DNA from: Aplectana chamaeleonis
Lineage: Eukaryota > Nematoda > Chromadorea > Rhabditida > Cosmocercidae
Assembly: GCA_029168955.1 (NCBI GenBank)
Contig: JAPDOI010001420.1
Location: forward strand, 1-64,000
DNA length: 64,000 nucleotides
Reading direction: 5' to 3'
Every line of letters begins with the position of its first letter. Positions within the stretch are counted from its first letter, which is position 1. Positions 1 through 11,539 of this stretch are shown here, piece after piece. Both the position numbers and the translations under genes were made by a program. The notes below the pieces were generated by a model. It was not told the DNA's origin. It saw nothing but the letters and a program-made list of their open reading frames with translations, and ran no database searches.

Positions 1-2935
1 CTGCGAGCGAAACATCGCGCCTGAACTGTCTTTCAAGTGCCGAGTGACTTTAAATCCTCTTTAACCACATCCGTCCAGAACTTTCGCCTACGCCCAGGTG
101 GCCGTTTCCAGACAGGATTTGGAAGCATTTTTAAAGCGTGTTGTACGAGAGTATAGTAGTATTAGTATATGCCCGAGCAGTCGAAGTCGACTTTCCATTG
201 CTGCTTGAGATGGCGTTAGGAGATGCTGGCACCTCCCTCGTGTCAAGCGTTGATGTACTGCGTCGATTTCCTTGTAAGGTCTTCGTTATGGCATACACGC
301 GTGAAATATCCAAGCAAACGCCTAAAAGCTTCCTCTCCGTGCAATCCAACCTTTCCATCTGCGTTTTCGGTGCTGCCCACGTCTCAAATCCGTACATCAT
401 GATAGGGCGAATAGCGCAGGATGGGTAGACGCGCAACTTGACTTCCTTCGCGATGGTGGTAGACCACGACACTTGGTTAGAGAATTGAATGCAGACGTAG
501 CTTTCGCACATCGTTTATCGAATATCCCACTGCGCTCAACTACCATCGTTCTTCAGCAAACAGGCCAAATAACGAAATCGTCCGCAGTTCGATACGTTGT
601 CCGTCCACACAAACTCCAGTTGAAGGCCTCTGAGAGACCCACATCTGCTTGCATTTGTCGGGGACGAAGACAGAGATCCATAGGCTGCGGCATACTTCGA
701 AACGAGGTTCACAATCCTTTGCAGTTTTGCGTTGTTTTTCAGCAGATAACACAATGATCGGCGTACTCCGGGTCGACAAGGGGCGTCCCTGATGGTGTTG
801 GGATCACATCCGCAGGAAACTGTTCTGCAACTCTACGCATGATGTCATCAGCTTGGCGAAGTTGAAAAGAAAAGGTCCTGCAACGGCTCCTTGCCTTACT
901 CCTGTTTTCACCTCGAAAGCTGACGTAAATCCGACAGGTGTACGAACTGCTGCTGTTGTTCCTTTGTTCATGTCCTCGATTAACCCAACATACTTTTCCC
1001 GCACTCCATCTGCTCGCAGAGCATTGAGCAATCGATCACGGTGAGGAGAGTCGAACGCCAAGCTTCAAAGTCAAAAAGCAAGCTGTAATGGCTTCGAAAA
1101 CCGCTGCCACGATTCAATTACTCTTCTCACGACGAACACTTGGTCGATGGTCGATCTTCCAGGTCGAAAACCTGCTTGCTCATCTCTGGTCGTTCCTTCA
1201 CGATGTTTGATAAGTCGCTCGAGAATGATACGTTCTAAAACCTTGTACATGACACGAAGTAAGAAATTCCTCTGTAGTTCTTAGGATCCGTGACGGATAG
1301 CTTCTTGTGAAGAAGTACGATGATCGCATGTCTCCACGAATCAGGTATCCTTTCGCTCATCCATATGGCACGGATGGTGTTGAGATCATTTCACAAGATC
1401 CCAGACGGAGGAAGAGCTTTCAGCATTTCAGCAGTGATATTTATCATCTCCACACCTGCCTTTCCATTCTTCATTTTCCGGACACAATCCAAAACTTTAG
1501 ACTCAGTCAGCGGTTCCTCACTAGCGTCGTAATGTATCTCTGAACATGCGGGAGCTCAGGTACTGATGGCGCTGGACGATTCAGTAGTGAACTGAAGTAA
1601 TCCTTCCATATTGGCAGCGTCGCATCTGCTTCTGCGCTCCATTGGTAGTGTTCAAGACAGGAGAACATCTCTTCATCTTCCCGCTATACTGTCGCAGCAA
1701 CGTGTGAAGCTTTCCTCGGATTCTTCTCCTCCCAAGCCTTCTCGAACTCCTTGGCTCTACACGTCCACTCTCGTTCGCGGTCACTTTGAAGCTGCCGACG
1801 CAACTTCCTCCTCAGACGCTACTCCTCCACGAAGTTTCCTGCAGTTCCGGAGAGCACATACTCTGTTAATAGGTAGATGTTGTTTCTTCTGAGACGTAGG
1901 CGAACTTCTTCTTAGGCTGTAGCCTGGCAGGAGTGCCTCTTTCGAAGCGTCCTGGATGCATTTGACAAAAGAATCCGCGTCGCAAAAGTTTCTTCTTAGT
2001 CCGTACTCCGATGTGAACCGAAACGCGTTGTCGGAAATTCCTTCTGCACTCTTCATCTCTGAGACTTGTCATATCAATCCTCTGGAGAGGCTGGGCCCCT
2101 CGCTTCCTCTTATGAATCCTCTGTGAAGTTCAACAGAACAGGACGGTGATCCGAATCGAATGCGACATCCCACACAGCTCTGGAGTCTTCCGAATGTCCG
2201 ATACTGGAATATTCCTCGTCAGGACATAGTCAAGCTGTAGTTTCAAGAGATTGTCATCTTCCGCTTCCTTTGCTCTTCTGGAGATAGCCGGGTTGGTCCC
2301 TGCCACGTAAGCTGATAGCGGCGATGATTCCTCTTGGTCTCGATGCAATAATCAGACCACTGCGTTCACAAAAGTCGACAAGGCGGTAGCCCATTGTCCG
2401 ATGTTTGCTCCACTGGGTAGAACCATTTACCGAGTACTTCAGATTCCTGATCAAGTCCCATCTTCGCATTTGCGTCAATCCCCCCACGACAACAGCATGT
2501 TGACAAGGTAGCCCTGGCCAGCAACGTATTGAGTTCCTCATAAAACGCATCCTTCGAATTGTCTTCGGCGGTTTCGGTGGGCGCATGAGCACTCACTATC
2601 CACAGATTGAATCCTCTGTGATCCCGCAGTCGTACAGATGCATTCCGACACGACGTTGAGCGGAACTCCTTGACCATACCATTGAAATCGCTTCCATACG
2701 GCTATTTGCACAGCCTCCCACTCTCCTATCGTCAGCGTTGCCGCAGTAGATGGTGTGCTCTCCGACGCTGATGACAGATTCTATCAGCGAAGCGGTTCTA
2801 CTGAAAAGCGGCAAACGGTGCATGGAAATGGCTCAGAAGTCTGGATAAGCGCCAGTTTTTGGATATCACTCGACAGCGATCAGGCAGTTCAGGGTAGCGA
2901 AATTGTGGCTTGTGGCCAGAGACTCCATGACTCCT
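1..2935 (-). pseudogene. RTE endonuclease-reverse transcriptase, broken by many frameshifts
   Basis: Minus-strand fragments in different frames encode successive parts of an APE endonuclease-reverse transcriptase. The endonuclease pieces lie at about 2254-2823 and include the VSAHAPTE segment and the LRDHRGFNLW segment. Reverse-transcriptase pieces lie at about 804-1061 (DSPHRDRLLNALRADG, GVRQGAVAGPFLFNF). The C-terminal region lies at 131-754. The frame changes at least eight times relative to the homologous open frame at 11754-14777, and the YADD region is also shifted out of frame. The protein would have nicked target DNA and copied its own RNA. This copy cannot make it and is best read as an old relic. 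Confidence 0.85.
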
Positions 2936-3146
2936 AGGTACGGATCCTAAGGTGTTATGGACCAGAGGCATGTGATGTGCCGGACAGCGACACCTTTATG
3001 CAATGTGCACGGGATACTTTCGCGATATAGTTGTGCACGCTATATCGCTCGAACGATTCCACTGTGTACCTCAAACGTCTTGCTGGGTTCAGTAGAAGCA
3101 GGGGCACCAACAGGCAGGTACCAGCAGACTTGTATACACACCTGAC
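1..3146 (-). mobile_element. RTE-type non-LTR retrotransposon, decayed copy 1 (3' end outside window)
   Basis: This is the same family as the element at 11540-14820, in opposite orientation. Position 1 corresponds to about 14665 of that copy, so the last ~150 bp of the element lie outside the window. Position 3146 matches its 5' end (GGTGTGTATACAAG on the minus strand) and directly abuts the pentamer satellite. The whole length aligns by eye almost collinearly with the other copy, including the 5' untranslated part at about 2935-3146. The copy is therefore nearly full length, not 5' truncated. No target duplication can be tested because one end is missing. Confidence 0.88.
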
Positions 3147-4505
3147 ATAACATAACCACAGCATAACATAACCCATAACATAACATAACATAACATAACA
3201 CAACATAACATATAACATAACATAACATAACATAACATAACATAACATAACATAACATAACTTATAACATAACATAACATAACACTAACATAACATAACA
3301 TAACATAACATAACATAACACCAACATAACATAACATAACATAACATAACATAACATAACATAACATAACATAACATATAACATAACATAACATAACATA
3401 ACACAACATAACACAACTTAACACTACATAGCATAGCATAACATAACATAACATAACATAACATAACATAACTTATAACATAACATAACATAACATAACA
3501 TAACATAACATAACATAACATAACATAACATAACACTTAACATAACACAACATAACACTCTTATATACAACATAACATAACATAACATAACATAACATAA
3601 CATAACATAACATAACATAACATAACATAACACAATATAATATATAACATAATATAACATAATATGTATATACAATATAAACATAATATAATATAACATA
3701 ATATAATATAATATAACATAATATAACATAATATAACATAACTATAACATAACATAAACATAACATAACATAACATAACATAATATAACATAATAACATA
3801 TTCTATATAACATAATAACATATTATAACTATAACTTATAACATAAGCTATAACTATAACATAACATATAAGCTTATAACCTCTTTCTCTTATAGCCTCT
3901 TATAGCTTATAACATAACATAGCTTATAACCATAGCTATAACATAACCATAACATAACCTCTTATAACCTGCCTAATATAACATAGCTTATAACCTGTAT
4001 AACCCATAACCATATATAACATAGCCTGAACATAACACCATAAACATAACCTGCTTATAAACATATAACATAACTATAATATAACCCATAACATAACTTA
4101 TAACCTCTTATAACCTAACCTGTATAACATAACATAACATAACTTATAACCCCTTAACATAACATATGTATAACTATAACTTATAACATAACATAACATA
4201 ACATAACATAACTATAACATAACTATAACTATAACTATAACATAACATAACATAACATAACATAACTTATAACATAACTTATAACACAACATAACATAAA
4301 CATAACTATAACATAACATAACATAACCTAACATAACATAACATAACATAACATAACATAACATAACATAAACATAACATAACATAACATAACATAACAT
4401 AGCTTATAATATAACTTAACATAACTTAACATAACATAACATAACATAACATAACATAACATAACTTAACATAACATACATAACATAACATAACTTATAA
4501 CATAA
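3147..4505. repeat. CATAA pentanucleotide satellite, proximal block
   Basis: Tandem pentamer CATAA (TTATG on the other strand) starts exactly at the 5' end of the RTE copy. Pure runs alternate with units carrying single changes (CATAT, CTTAT, CACAA). The centre, about 3800-4200, is very degenerate, with CTTATAAC and CCTCTTATAAC variants. There is no coding function. The pentamer has no stop codon in any minus-strand frame, which creates spurious long reading frames of MLCYV repeats. Confidence 0.95.
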
Positions 4506-5340
4506 ACATAACCTGATATGACATGGCCTGGCCCATGACATGACATGGTAGTGAGCATGTATGACTATGGCTATGGCCATGAGCCCATGTATGACATGGC
4601 TATGAGCATGAGTATGGCATGGCACATGGCCTGATATGTATGACATGTTATGATATGGCCATGGTATGACATATGGTAACTGTATGACAGCGACATGAAA
4701 TGGCTATGACATGACCTGCGTGACCATGTATGACATGACATGAGCGTGACGAGCTATGACATGTGGCCTGACATAATGGCATGAGCTATGGCTATGGCGT
4801 GACATGTTATGACATGACATGACAGTGACATGTTGTGACATGATATGACATGACGTGGTGACATGGTATGTTGTGACATGAGCTATGAGCTGTGACATGT
4901 GAGCATGATGATTACATGACATAACTTGACATGACATGAGCATGTATGTATGTATGAGCATGAGCCCATGACATGACATGAGCTATGACATGAGCATGAC
5001 ATAAACATGAAACCGTGCCTGACATGACTATGGCGTGGCGTGACGTGACATGGCATGTGACCACATGTTATGACATGACATGTATGAGCATGACAGTGGC
5101 GTGACGTGACATGACATGAGCATGACATGACATGAGCCTGACATGACATGTTGTGGCATGGCATGACATGTATGACGTGACATGTATGACATGACATGAG
5201 CATGTTATGACAGTGACATGACATGACATGACATGTAACATGACATGGTATGAGAGCATGACATGGTATGACATGACATGACATGACAGTAAACATGACA
5301 TGTATGACATGACATGAAGCATGACATGACATGACATGGC
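4506..5340. repeat. CATGA-variant satellite domain
   Basis: Within the CATAA array the repeat switches to CATGA and near variants (CATGG, CGTGA, CAGTGA, GCATGA) for about 830 bp, then switches back. The change is one A-to-G step per unit and gives a more GC-rich block. Boundaries are sharp at about 4510 and 5340. Units here are more scrambled than in the flanking arrays (insertions such as GTATGAG and GAGCATG). Transcription or function cannot be inferred. Confidence 0.93.
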
Positions 5341-7095
5341 TATAACATAATATAACTATAACATAACATAACGCAGCATAACATAACATAACTATAACAT
5401 AACATAATATATATAACATAACATAACATAACTATAACATATGTATAACATAACATAATATAACATAACCCTGTATAACATAACTATAACCTGTATAACA
5501 TAACCCATAACTATAACATAACCATAACCCACAACATGTATAGCATAACGCTGCATAACATAGCATAACTATAGCTTATAGCTTATAACATATACTTATA
5601 ACATACATAACATAACATAACATAAACTTATAACCTAACCCATAACTTATAACTATAACTATAACATATAATATAACCTGCTTATACACATAACATAACT
5701 ATAACATAACATAACCTAGCTTATATAATATAACTTATAAATATAACATAACATAAATATAACATAACATAACATAACATAATATAACATAACCATAACA
5801 TAACATAACATAACATAACATAACATAACATAACATAATATAACATAACATAACATAACATAACATAACATAACATAACATAACATAACATAACATAACA
5901 TAACATAACATAACATAACTATAACATAACTATAAACATAACATAACATAACATAACATAACATAACATAACATAACATAACATAACTATAACATAAACA
6001 TAACTATAACATAACATAACATAACATAACATAAACATAACATAATATAACATAACATAATATAAACATAACATAAACATAATATAACATAACATAACAT
6101 AACATAACATAACATAACATAATATAACATAACATAACATAACATAACATAACAATAACATAACAATAACATAACAATAACCACAATAACATAACATAAC
6201 ATAAATATAACATAACATAACATAACATAACATAACATAACATAACATAACATAACATAACTTATAATATAACATAACATAATATAACATAATATAACAT
6301 AATATAACATAATATAACATAACATAACATAACATAACATAACATATATAACATAACATAACATAACATAACATAACATAACATAATATAACATAACATA
6401 ACATATGTGACATAACATAACATAACATAAATATAACATATAACATAACATAATATAACATAACATAGCATAACATAACATAATATAATATAACATAACA
6501 TAATATAACATAACATAACATAACTTATAACATAACATAATATAACATAACATAACATAACATAACATAACATGGCTTTAACATAATATAACATAATATA
6601 ATATAATATAACATAACTTATAACATAATATAATATAACATAATATAATATAATATAACATAAACATAACATAACATATACATAACATAACATAACATGA
6701 ACATAACATAATATAACATAACATAACATAACATAACATAACATAACATAACATAACATAACATAACATAATATAACATAACATAACATAACATAACATA
6801 ACATAACATAACATAACATAACATAACATAACATAACATAACATAACATAACATAACATAACATAACATAACATAAACATAACATAATATAACATAACAT
6901 AATATAACATAACATAACATAACATAACATAAACATAATATAACATAACATAACATAACATAACATAACATAACATAACATAACATAACATAACATAACA
7001 TAACATAACATAACATAACATAACATAACATAACATAACATAACATAACATAACATAACATAACATAACATAACATAACATAACATAACATAACT
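5341..7095. repeat. CATAA pentanucleotide satellite, distal block
   Basis: The CATAA array resumes after the CATGA domain and becomes progressively purer. The last ~150 bp (about 6946-7093) are essentially perfect units. Variants are mostly CATAATATAA and CATAAACATAA. The array ends abruptly in unique sequence at about 7096. The purity gradient, with degenerate units near 5450-5700 and perfect units near 7000, suggests recent expansion at the right edge. Confidence 0.95.
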
Positions 7096-7572
7096 TACTA
7101 TATAAACATAGTCTAGAGATTTCTTGACATCGAGCACTCTTCTGCCCACAGTATAACGACAGCACTGCTTTACTGATGATATTTGAGCATGGCTGTGCAA
7201 CAATTATATACATAATTTTGCGTTGAAGCTTTAATGAAGTAATGTTGGATAATTGTTGGATACTTGTTGGATTTTGTTGGATAATAAATCCGTTTTGTAG
7301 AAGCGAATCCTCCGCCACAAAATATGGTAACGAACTCACAAAATCCTCAGTCAGCGGCAGGCATTACTTATCTAGGCGTCATTGACCACTAGAGGGAATG
7401 TCGGCTTCTGGCAGTTTTCAGGAATAATTTAAGGCGAGGTCAATGAAAAGATTTTTACAAGTTTATCAACACATATACCTCTGGAACCAAAAGGCCAATT
7501 TTGACGCGCAGTGGTATGCGCCGCCGCATTCTTCTACCGTATCAGAATCTATATCGGTTTCGTGTTTAAAGT
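7096..7572. other. Unassigned unique DNA
   Basis: Spacer between the satellite and the Tc1-type foldback. It contains a short imperfect tandem of GTTGGATA/TTGTTGGAT units around 7240-7290. No gene, RNA or element end is recognised. Confidence 0.4.
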
Positions 7573-7864
7573 TATACAGTGCGTTGCAAAGTTATACGAT
7601 ATACCCCAATCTCCGCGGTTCCACACCTCGTGTGACCTTAGGATACAAACGGTGAACGCCAATGAATGCAGCACCCTCGAAAACCCCTCTGTGCGAATCT
7701 TCTTGGTCTTGGCGCTGAACCACTTCGAAAACTTTGTTTGTTATATTTCAACCCAGTTTTTTTTTTGTGAACGCCCCCATCAATCGCTCACACTCGCTTA
7801 TAGCGGCTAGTTTCAGCGGAGCCACACGCTCGTATTGTCTGTTCTGGATGTAGATTCAACGCTC

Positions 7865-7990
7865 AAGTATACCTCACACGTTTTCCACAGGGTTGAGGTT
7901 CTGCAAACCGGCCGGCCATTCTAGCAAATTGGCAGGATCGGCCTGAAACCAAGCCTGCGTTGTCCTACTGGCAAGAAGTGAAGGCAGAAA
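7865..7990 (-). pseudogene. Tc1-type transposase C-terminal fragment (left arm)
   Basis: This is the mirror copy of the right-arm fragment. The minus strand reads LLEWPAGLQNLNPVENV and ends in the same premature stop. It sits at the end of a 174-codon minus-strand frame (7874-8398) that otherwise matches nothing I recognise. The shared stop shows that the inversion-duplication happened after the gene was broken. Confidence 0.72.
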
Positions 7991-8499
7991 TGGACTAGAA
8001 AGAATTTGGAATGATTTTCCGGCACATTCTGATAATCTTTGAAGTTCATGTGTCATGTCGCTATTAGCCTGTCCAGCTTGAAACTCCATCTGAATCCGGG
8101 TCAATGTATTATTCTTTCTCCTCCGAAATTCCCACTCAAGGATATATTCGGGTCCTTTAGTAGATCTCTCCAATACTTGGAATGCTAAGCAAAAATAAAT
8201 AAATGCAATAGAATTGATCAAGCTCGTTCGGATTGCTCTTGCATTCGACCGATAAAAAAGGATTTTGAAGGATCCACACAAGGACCCGAACTTATCCATG
8301 AGTAGGAACTTTGGAGAAGAAAGAATAGAGCATTGACGCAGATCCAGGTAGGGTTTTAAGCTAAACCAGCTTTTTGCTACATTGCCCATAAGCTCCACAG
8401 ATTATCAGAATACCCCGGAAAATCATTCCCAATTCTTTCTTGTCCGTTTCCGCCTTCGCTTCTTGTCAGTAGGACAACGCAGGCTTGGTTTCAAGCCGA

Positions 8500-8720
8500 T
8501 CCTGCCGATTTGCTAGAATGGCCGGCCGGTTCGCAGGACCTCAACCCTGTGGAAAACGTGTGAGGTATTCTTGAGCGTTGAATCTACATCCAGAACAGAC
8601 AATACGAGCGTGTGGCTCCGCTGAAACTAGCCGTTATAAGCGAATGGGCGCATATTCAAAGGGGCGCTCACAAAAAGCTGGATTGAAACATACCAAACAG
8701 AGTTTTCGAAGTGGTTCAGC
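8500..8720 (+). pseudogene. Tc1-type transposase C-terminal fragment (right arm)
   Basis: The plus strand encodes LLEWPAGSQDLNPVENV. This matches the Tc1/mariner DDE block in which W-P-A-x-S-x-D-L-N-P-I-E-N leads to the third catalytic acidic residue. A stop follows directly after ENV, where the family would continue with W or L. Later codons still resemble the tail (YERVAPLKLAVISEWAHI). The N-terminal DNA-binding part and the first two catalytic Asp are absent, so the fragment is inactive. Confidence 0.75.
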
Positions 8721-9016
8721 GCCAAGACATTTCTGAAGACTAATAACTAGATGTTTCTAGTGGTTCTCACCATTAACGAACTGATACAGATGGCGAAGAA
8801 TAGAAATTTCTGCGAGAACGTCAGCTATGTCGTATAATTTTGCAACGGCCATTTTTGACAGTTTCCGTTGCCAGTTTCCTGTTAGTGGCTCTAATTTCAT
8901 GAAGTTCCGCACACGAGGGTGCTGTATTTCACCGTTTGGCCTGGTCCCTTAATTGACGCGAAGTTTGGAACTGCGGAAATTGGGGCGTGTCGTATAATTT
9001 TGCAACGCACTGCATA

Positions 9017-9867
9017 AAGGGCTCAAAGTCTTTGGAGGTGAAGGTGCCGAATTTCAGTATTCTATATGGAATACTTCAAGAGATGCCAACTGAATTTTCG
9101 GAAACAATCCTTTACTTCAGGTAAAGCTGATTAGCGAGGTGCTTTGCCCAAAATAGCTTCGCTGTAGCTTTAAACAATCATATCTGCTATTCAGCCGTGA
9201 ATAAAGGCGAATTGAATCTTCTAATGAATGGAGAGACTAGCAGCAGATTAGATAATGGTAGTGACTAGAAAGTTGATAGAAGGTTGCTAACGACCTGCGT
9301 CAATGCATAGATTAGCACCCAATTACGAGAGTGCAGACAACCGACTGAGACTCTTCGACTATTGAGAATTCAATCACGTGTACTATGGTAAAAATCATAG
9401 CGAAGGAGTCGGATTCTTGTAATCGATAGTTTTTCCACAGGTTCATGGAAAAGAACAGACTATGGAAGGTAATTAGGCTTATAAAAGTCGTCGGGATCAG
9501 ATTTGAAACCTTGTCATGGTATTTTAAAAGCAGTGGATGCAATAAAATATACTTGTCTTATTTTCCTCTCTTAACCCTTTTCTGGGTTTAGAGTAGTAGG
9601 ACCCATGAGAAAAAGGTGCGAAAAGACCGCTGTTGTGGGCCAAATTTTATGCCTGAAATTTCTTGTCTTTTGATGGTGGACAACCCCCTCCACATCATAG
9701 GCATCGATGATCTGTAATACCAAGAACATCGACAGGCTCCAAATTGAATTTCGATCAATGAACAATAGCCTTCGGACTGACCTGCTCGAATATTTCTGTC
9801 GTCGTCGACTTAAAGGCAGCAGAAAGTTTGTTAAGATAAGTGCGCTAATTGGGTCATATGGCCCCTA
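9017..9867. other. Unassigned DNA
   Basis: Intergenic sequence between two repeats. Only short, low-information reading frames are present. No recognisable gene, RNA or element terminus is seen. Confidence 0.35.
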
Positions 9868-10549
9868 GTAGAACGCTCCCACCGTTGGAAGCGTCAAAAA
9901 CGAGTGAAAACTACTAAATTTGAGTGGAAAGTTTTCGTCAGCCACGCCCAAGAGCTTTCAACCCCGACCCCTCAGTATACGAATACGGTCACTTCGGCCG
10001 GTTTTTGAAGCTTCCAACGAGGTGAGCGTTCAGTACGGGCTGTAAGACTATCGGCTTCGCTATTCCAACCGTTTTATCGTTAATATTAGCTATTTCAACC
10101 GCTCGGGGATAACTCGTCCAATTTAACCCCATAAGAAAAGCAGTATTCCTGTATTTGCATGCAGTTTTCGTCGGTTTTTTTTTCATCAGTTTCCCATACT
10201 ACTAGCTTTAAACCTTCAATCTATGACATATGTAAAATCGATACCATTTTTAAGCGTATCTGCTGCCTTTCAAAATTGGACGAAGGGCTTGCTTTCACTG
10301 GTCAACTGTTTTTACAAGTTAGAACTGCATTTATTTCTGGCTGTAAACGTCAATGATTTTTGACTGCTCAGTATCAGACTGCGATCTTTTCTGGCGGAGC
10401 TGTGCACGAGTGGGCAACTTAGGTACTTAATAACTCTATTCGTAGCTCGCTTCTTGCCGCGTAACCTTGGTGGTTTTGCAGCAGTTTGCGGATCGAAGTG
10501 ATTTTTATTGTTATTTCCATGACTTTTTTTCATCGCGACCACTGCCTTG
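9868..10549 (-). repeat. Dispersed MITE-like repeat, copy 1
   Basis: This stretch matches the reverse complement of 26149-27025 at both ends. The blocks at about 9890-10005 (GTCAAAAACGAGTGAAAACT, and the section around ATACGAATACGGTCACTT) and 10340-10549 (ending CATCGCGACCACTGCCTT) are clearly shared. The interiors differ in length, about 330 versus 525 bp. The right end resembles the TTAA-MITE terminus AGGCAGTG. No coding capacity is evident. Confidence 0.65.
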
Positions 10550-11530
10550 AAAAGCACCCAGACTGTTAATGTGGGATCCCGCTGTGCAAAAATGAGATTC
10601 GTTCATACGAGTCCTATTACGAACTAGTGTATCAGTATCTTGTACAACATGCTTAATTGACTTGTCCTAATGTTATTTAACCGTCAAACGCATTGTCGTT
10701 ATCATTGGACAGAGCAACAGAACTTGCTGCCTCAATGCTGTCTAGAGATGAAACCTCAACACTAGAACCTGGGAGGTGCAGGATGCGAATGCGACCTTAG
10801 ACAATTGAAGTGGCTACGCGACCAGTGGCACACCAAATTTCATAGCTAGAATTCTGGAGGCGATGAGGCGAGGCAAGACGCGGTGGGACCCAGGGAAAAG
10901 AGGCTGCTACGCAGCATCGTGGCTGTCCTTCGTTACCTACCATTCTCGCCTCGCACGACTATAGATGTCTGTTGAGATGTAGCAACCGGCGAGTGGCCGA
11001 CGAATGTCAACCTAAACGCGGCGACAAATACATTCTTGAACATTAGCTGAACGCCGCGGAGTCGGTTCGTGCACGCTGGCAGTGAAACAGGAACGTCGCC
11101 GCGTCAGGACACTGCAATCTGCCCTCGTCGCCCTTATTGTCTGCAGCGTTGAAGTCGCTGCGTTAATCGCGGCGACTACCAACGCTGGGAGATTAAATAT
11201 CGATTACACTGGGCGACGGCCCGGTGTCACGGCCAGCGAGCGGCGACCTTCGCAGCAAATATAATGTATGAAAAGATTCTTGTCGCTGCGTCAAGGCTGA
11301 CGATCGGATCCCAGCCGCAACTTTCCAAATCCCATTTCACGCTGTCGGTCGCCGTCGTCGCCCAATGTAATCGATTTTGGATCTTTCAGGGCTGCTAGTT
11401 GCTGCAATTTAGACTCTGCAGCCTTATAATGAGGAAGCCTTAATACACTGCGTCACTAACGACACGAGTGGCAAATACTCTGCCGGAGTTCGTCAAAACG
11501 TTGTCGCTGTTCAGCATTTATTGACTACAG
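10550..11530. other. Unassigned DNA with a small inverted repeat
   Basis: GC-richer intergenic sequence. An inverted repeat pairs about 11198-11222 (ATCGATTACACTGGGCGACG) with about 11353-11378 (CGTCGCCCAATGTAATCGAT), which suggests a foldback MITE remnant. CGGCGAC-type words are frequent on both sides. No gene is recognised. Confidence 0.45.
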
Positions 11531-11539
11531 ATGTAGCTA

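Larger units (their letters stand above)
7573..9016. mobile_element. Tc1/mariner-type foldback element (inverted duplication)
   Basis: The ends are inverted repeats: the left begins CAGTGCGTTGCAAAGTTATA after a TA, and the right reads TTTTGCAACGCACTG. CAGTG ends and TA targets are typical of Tc1-type elements. The right flank reads CA, as if a TA had mutated. The left arm (about 7573-8044) and right arm (about 8397-9014) are near-complementary over hundreds of bases, with a ~350 bp spacer. The right arm carries an extra ~100 bp (about 8745-8850) that includes another copy of the terminal motif. Both arms carry the C-terminal end of a transposase gene, pointing outward from the spacer. Confidence 0.75.

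Noticed and set aside
3147..7095. CRISPR array
   Set aside because: The repeats are 5 bp and contiguous with no spacers. The genome is eukaryotic.
3147..7095. Telomeric repeat
   Set aside because: The unit is CATAA/CATGA, not the nematode TTAGGC, and it is internal with unique sequence on the right.
3040..7339. Long minus-strand reading frames of repeating MLCYV or MSCHV, up to 313 codons
   Set aside because: They are translations of the pentamer satellite, which has no stop codon in any minus-strand frame. All three frames are equally open and there is no start context or non-repeat domain.
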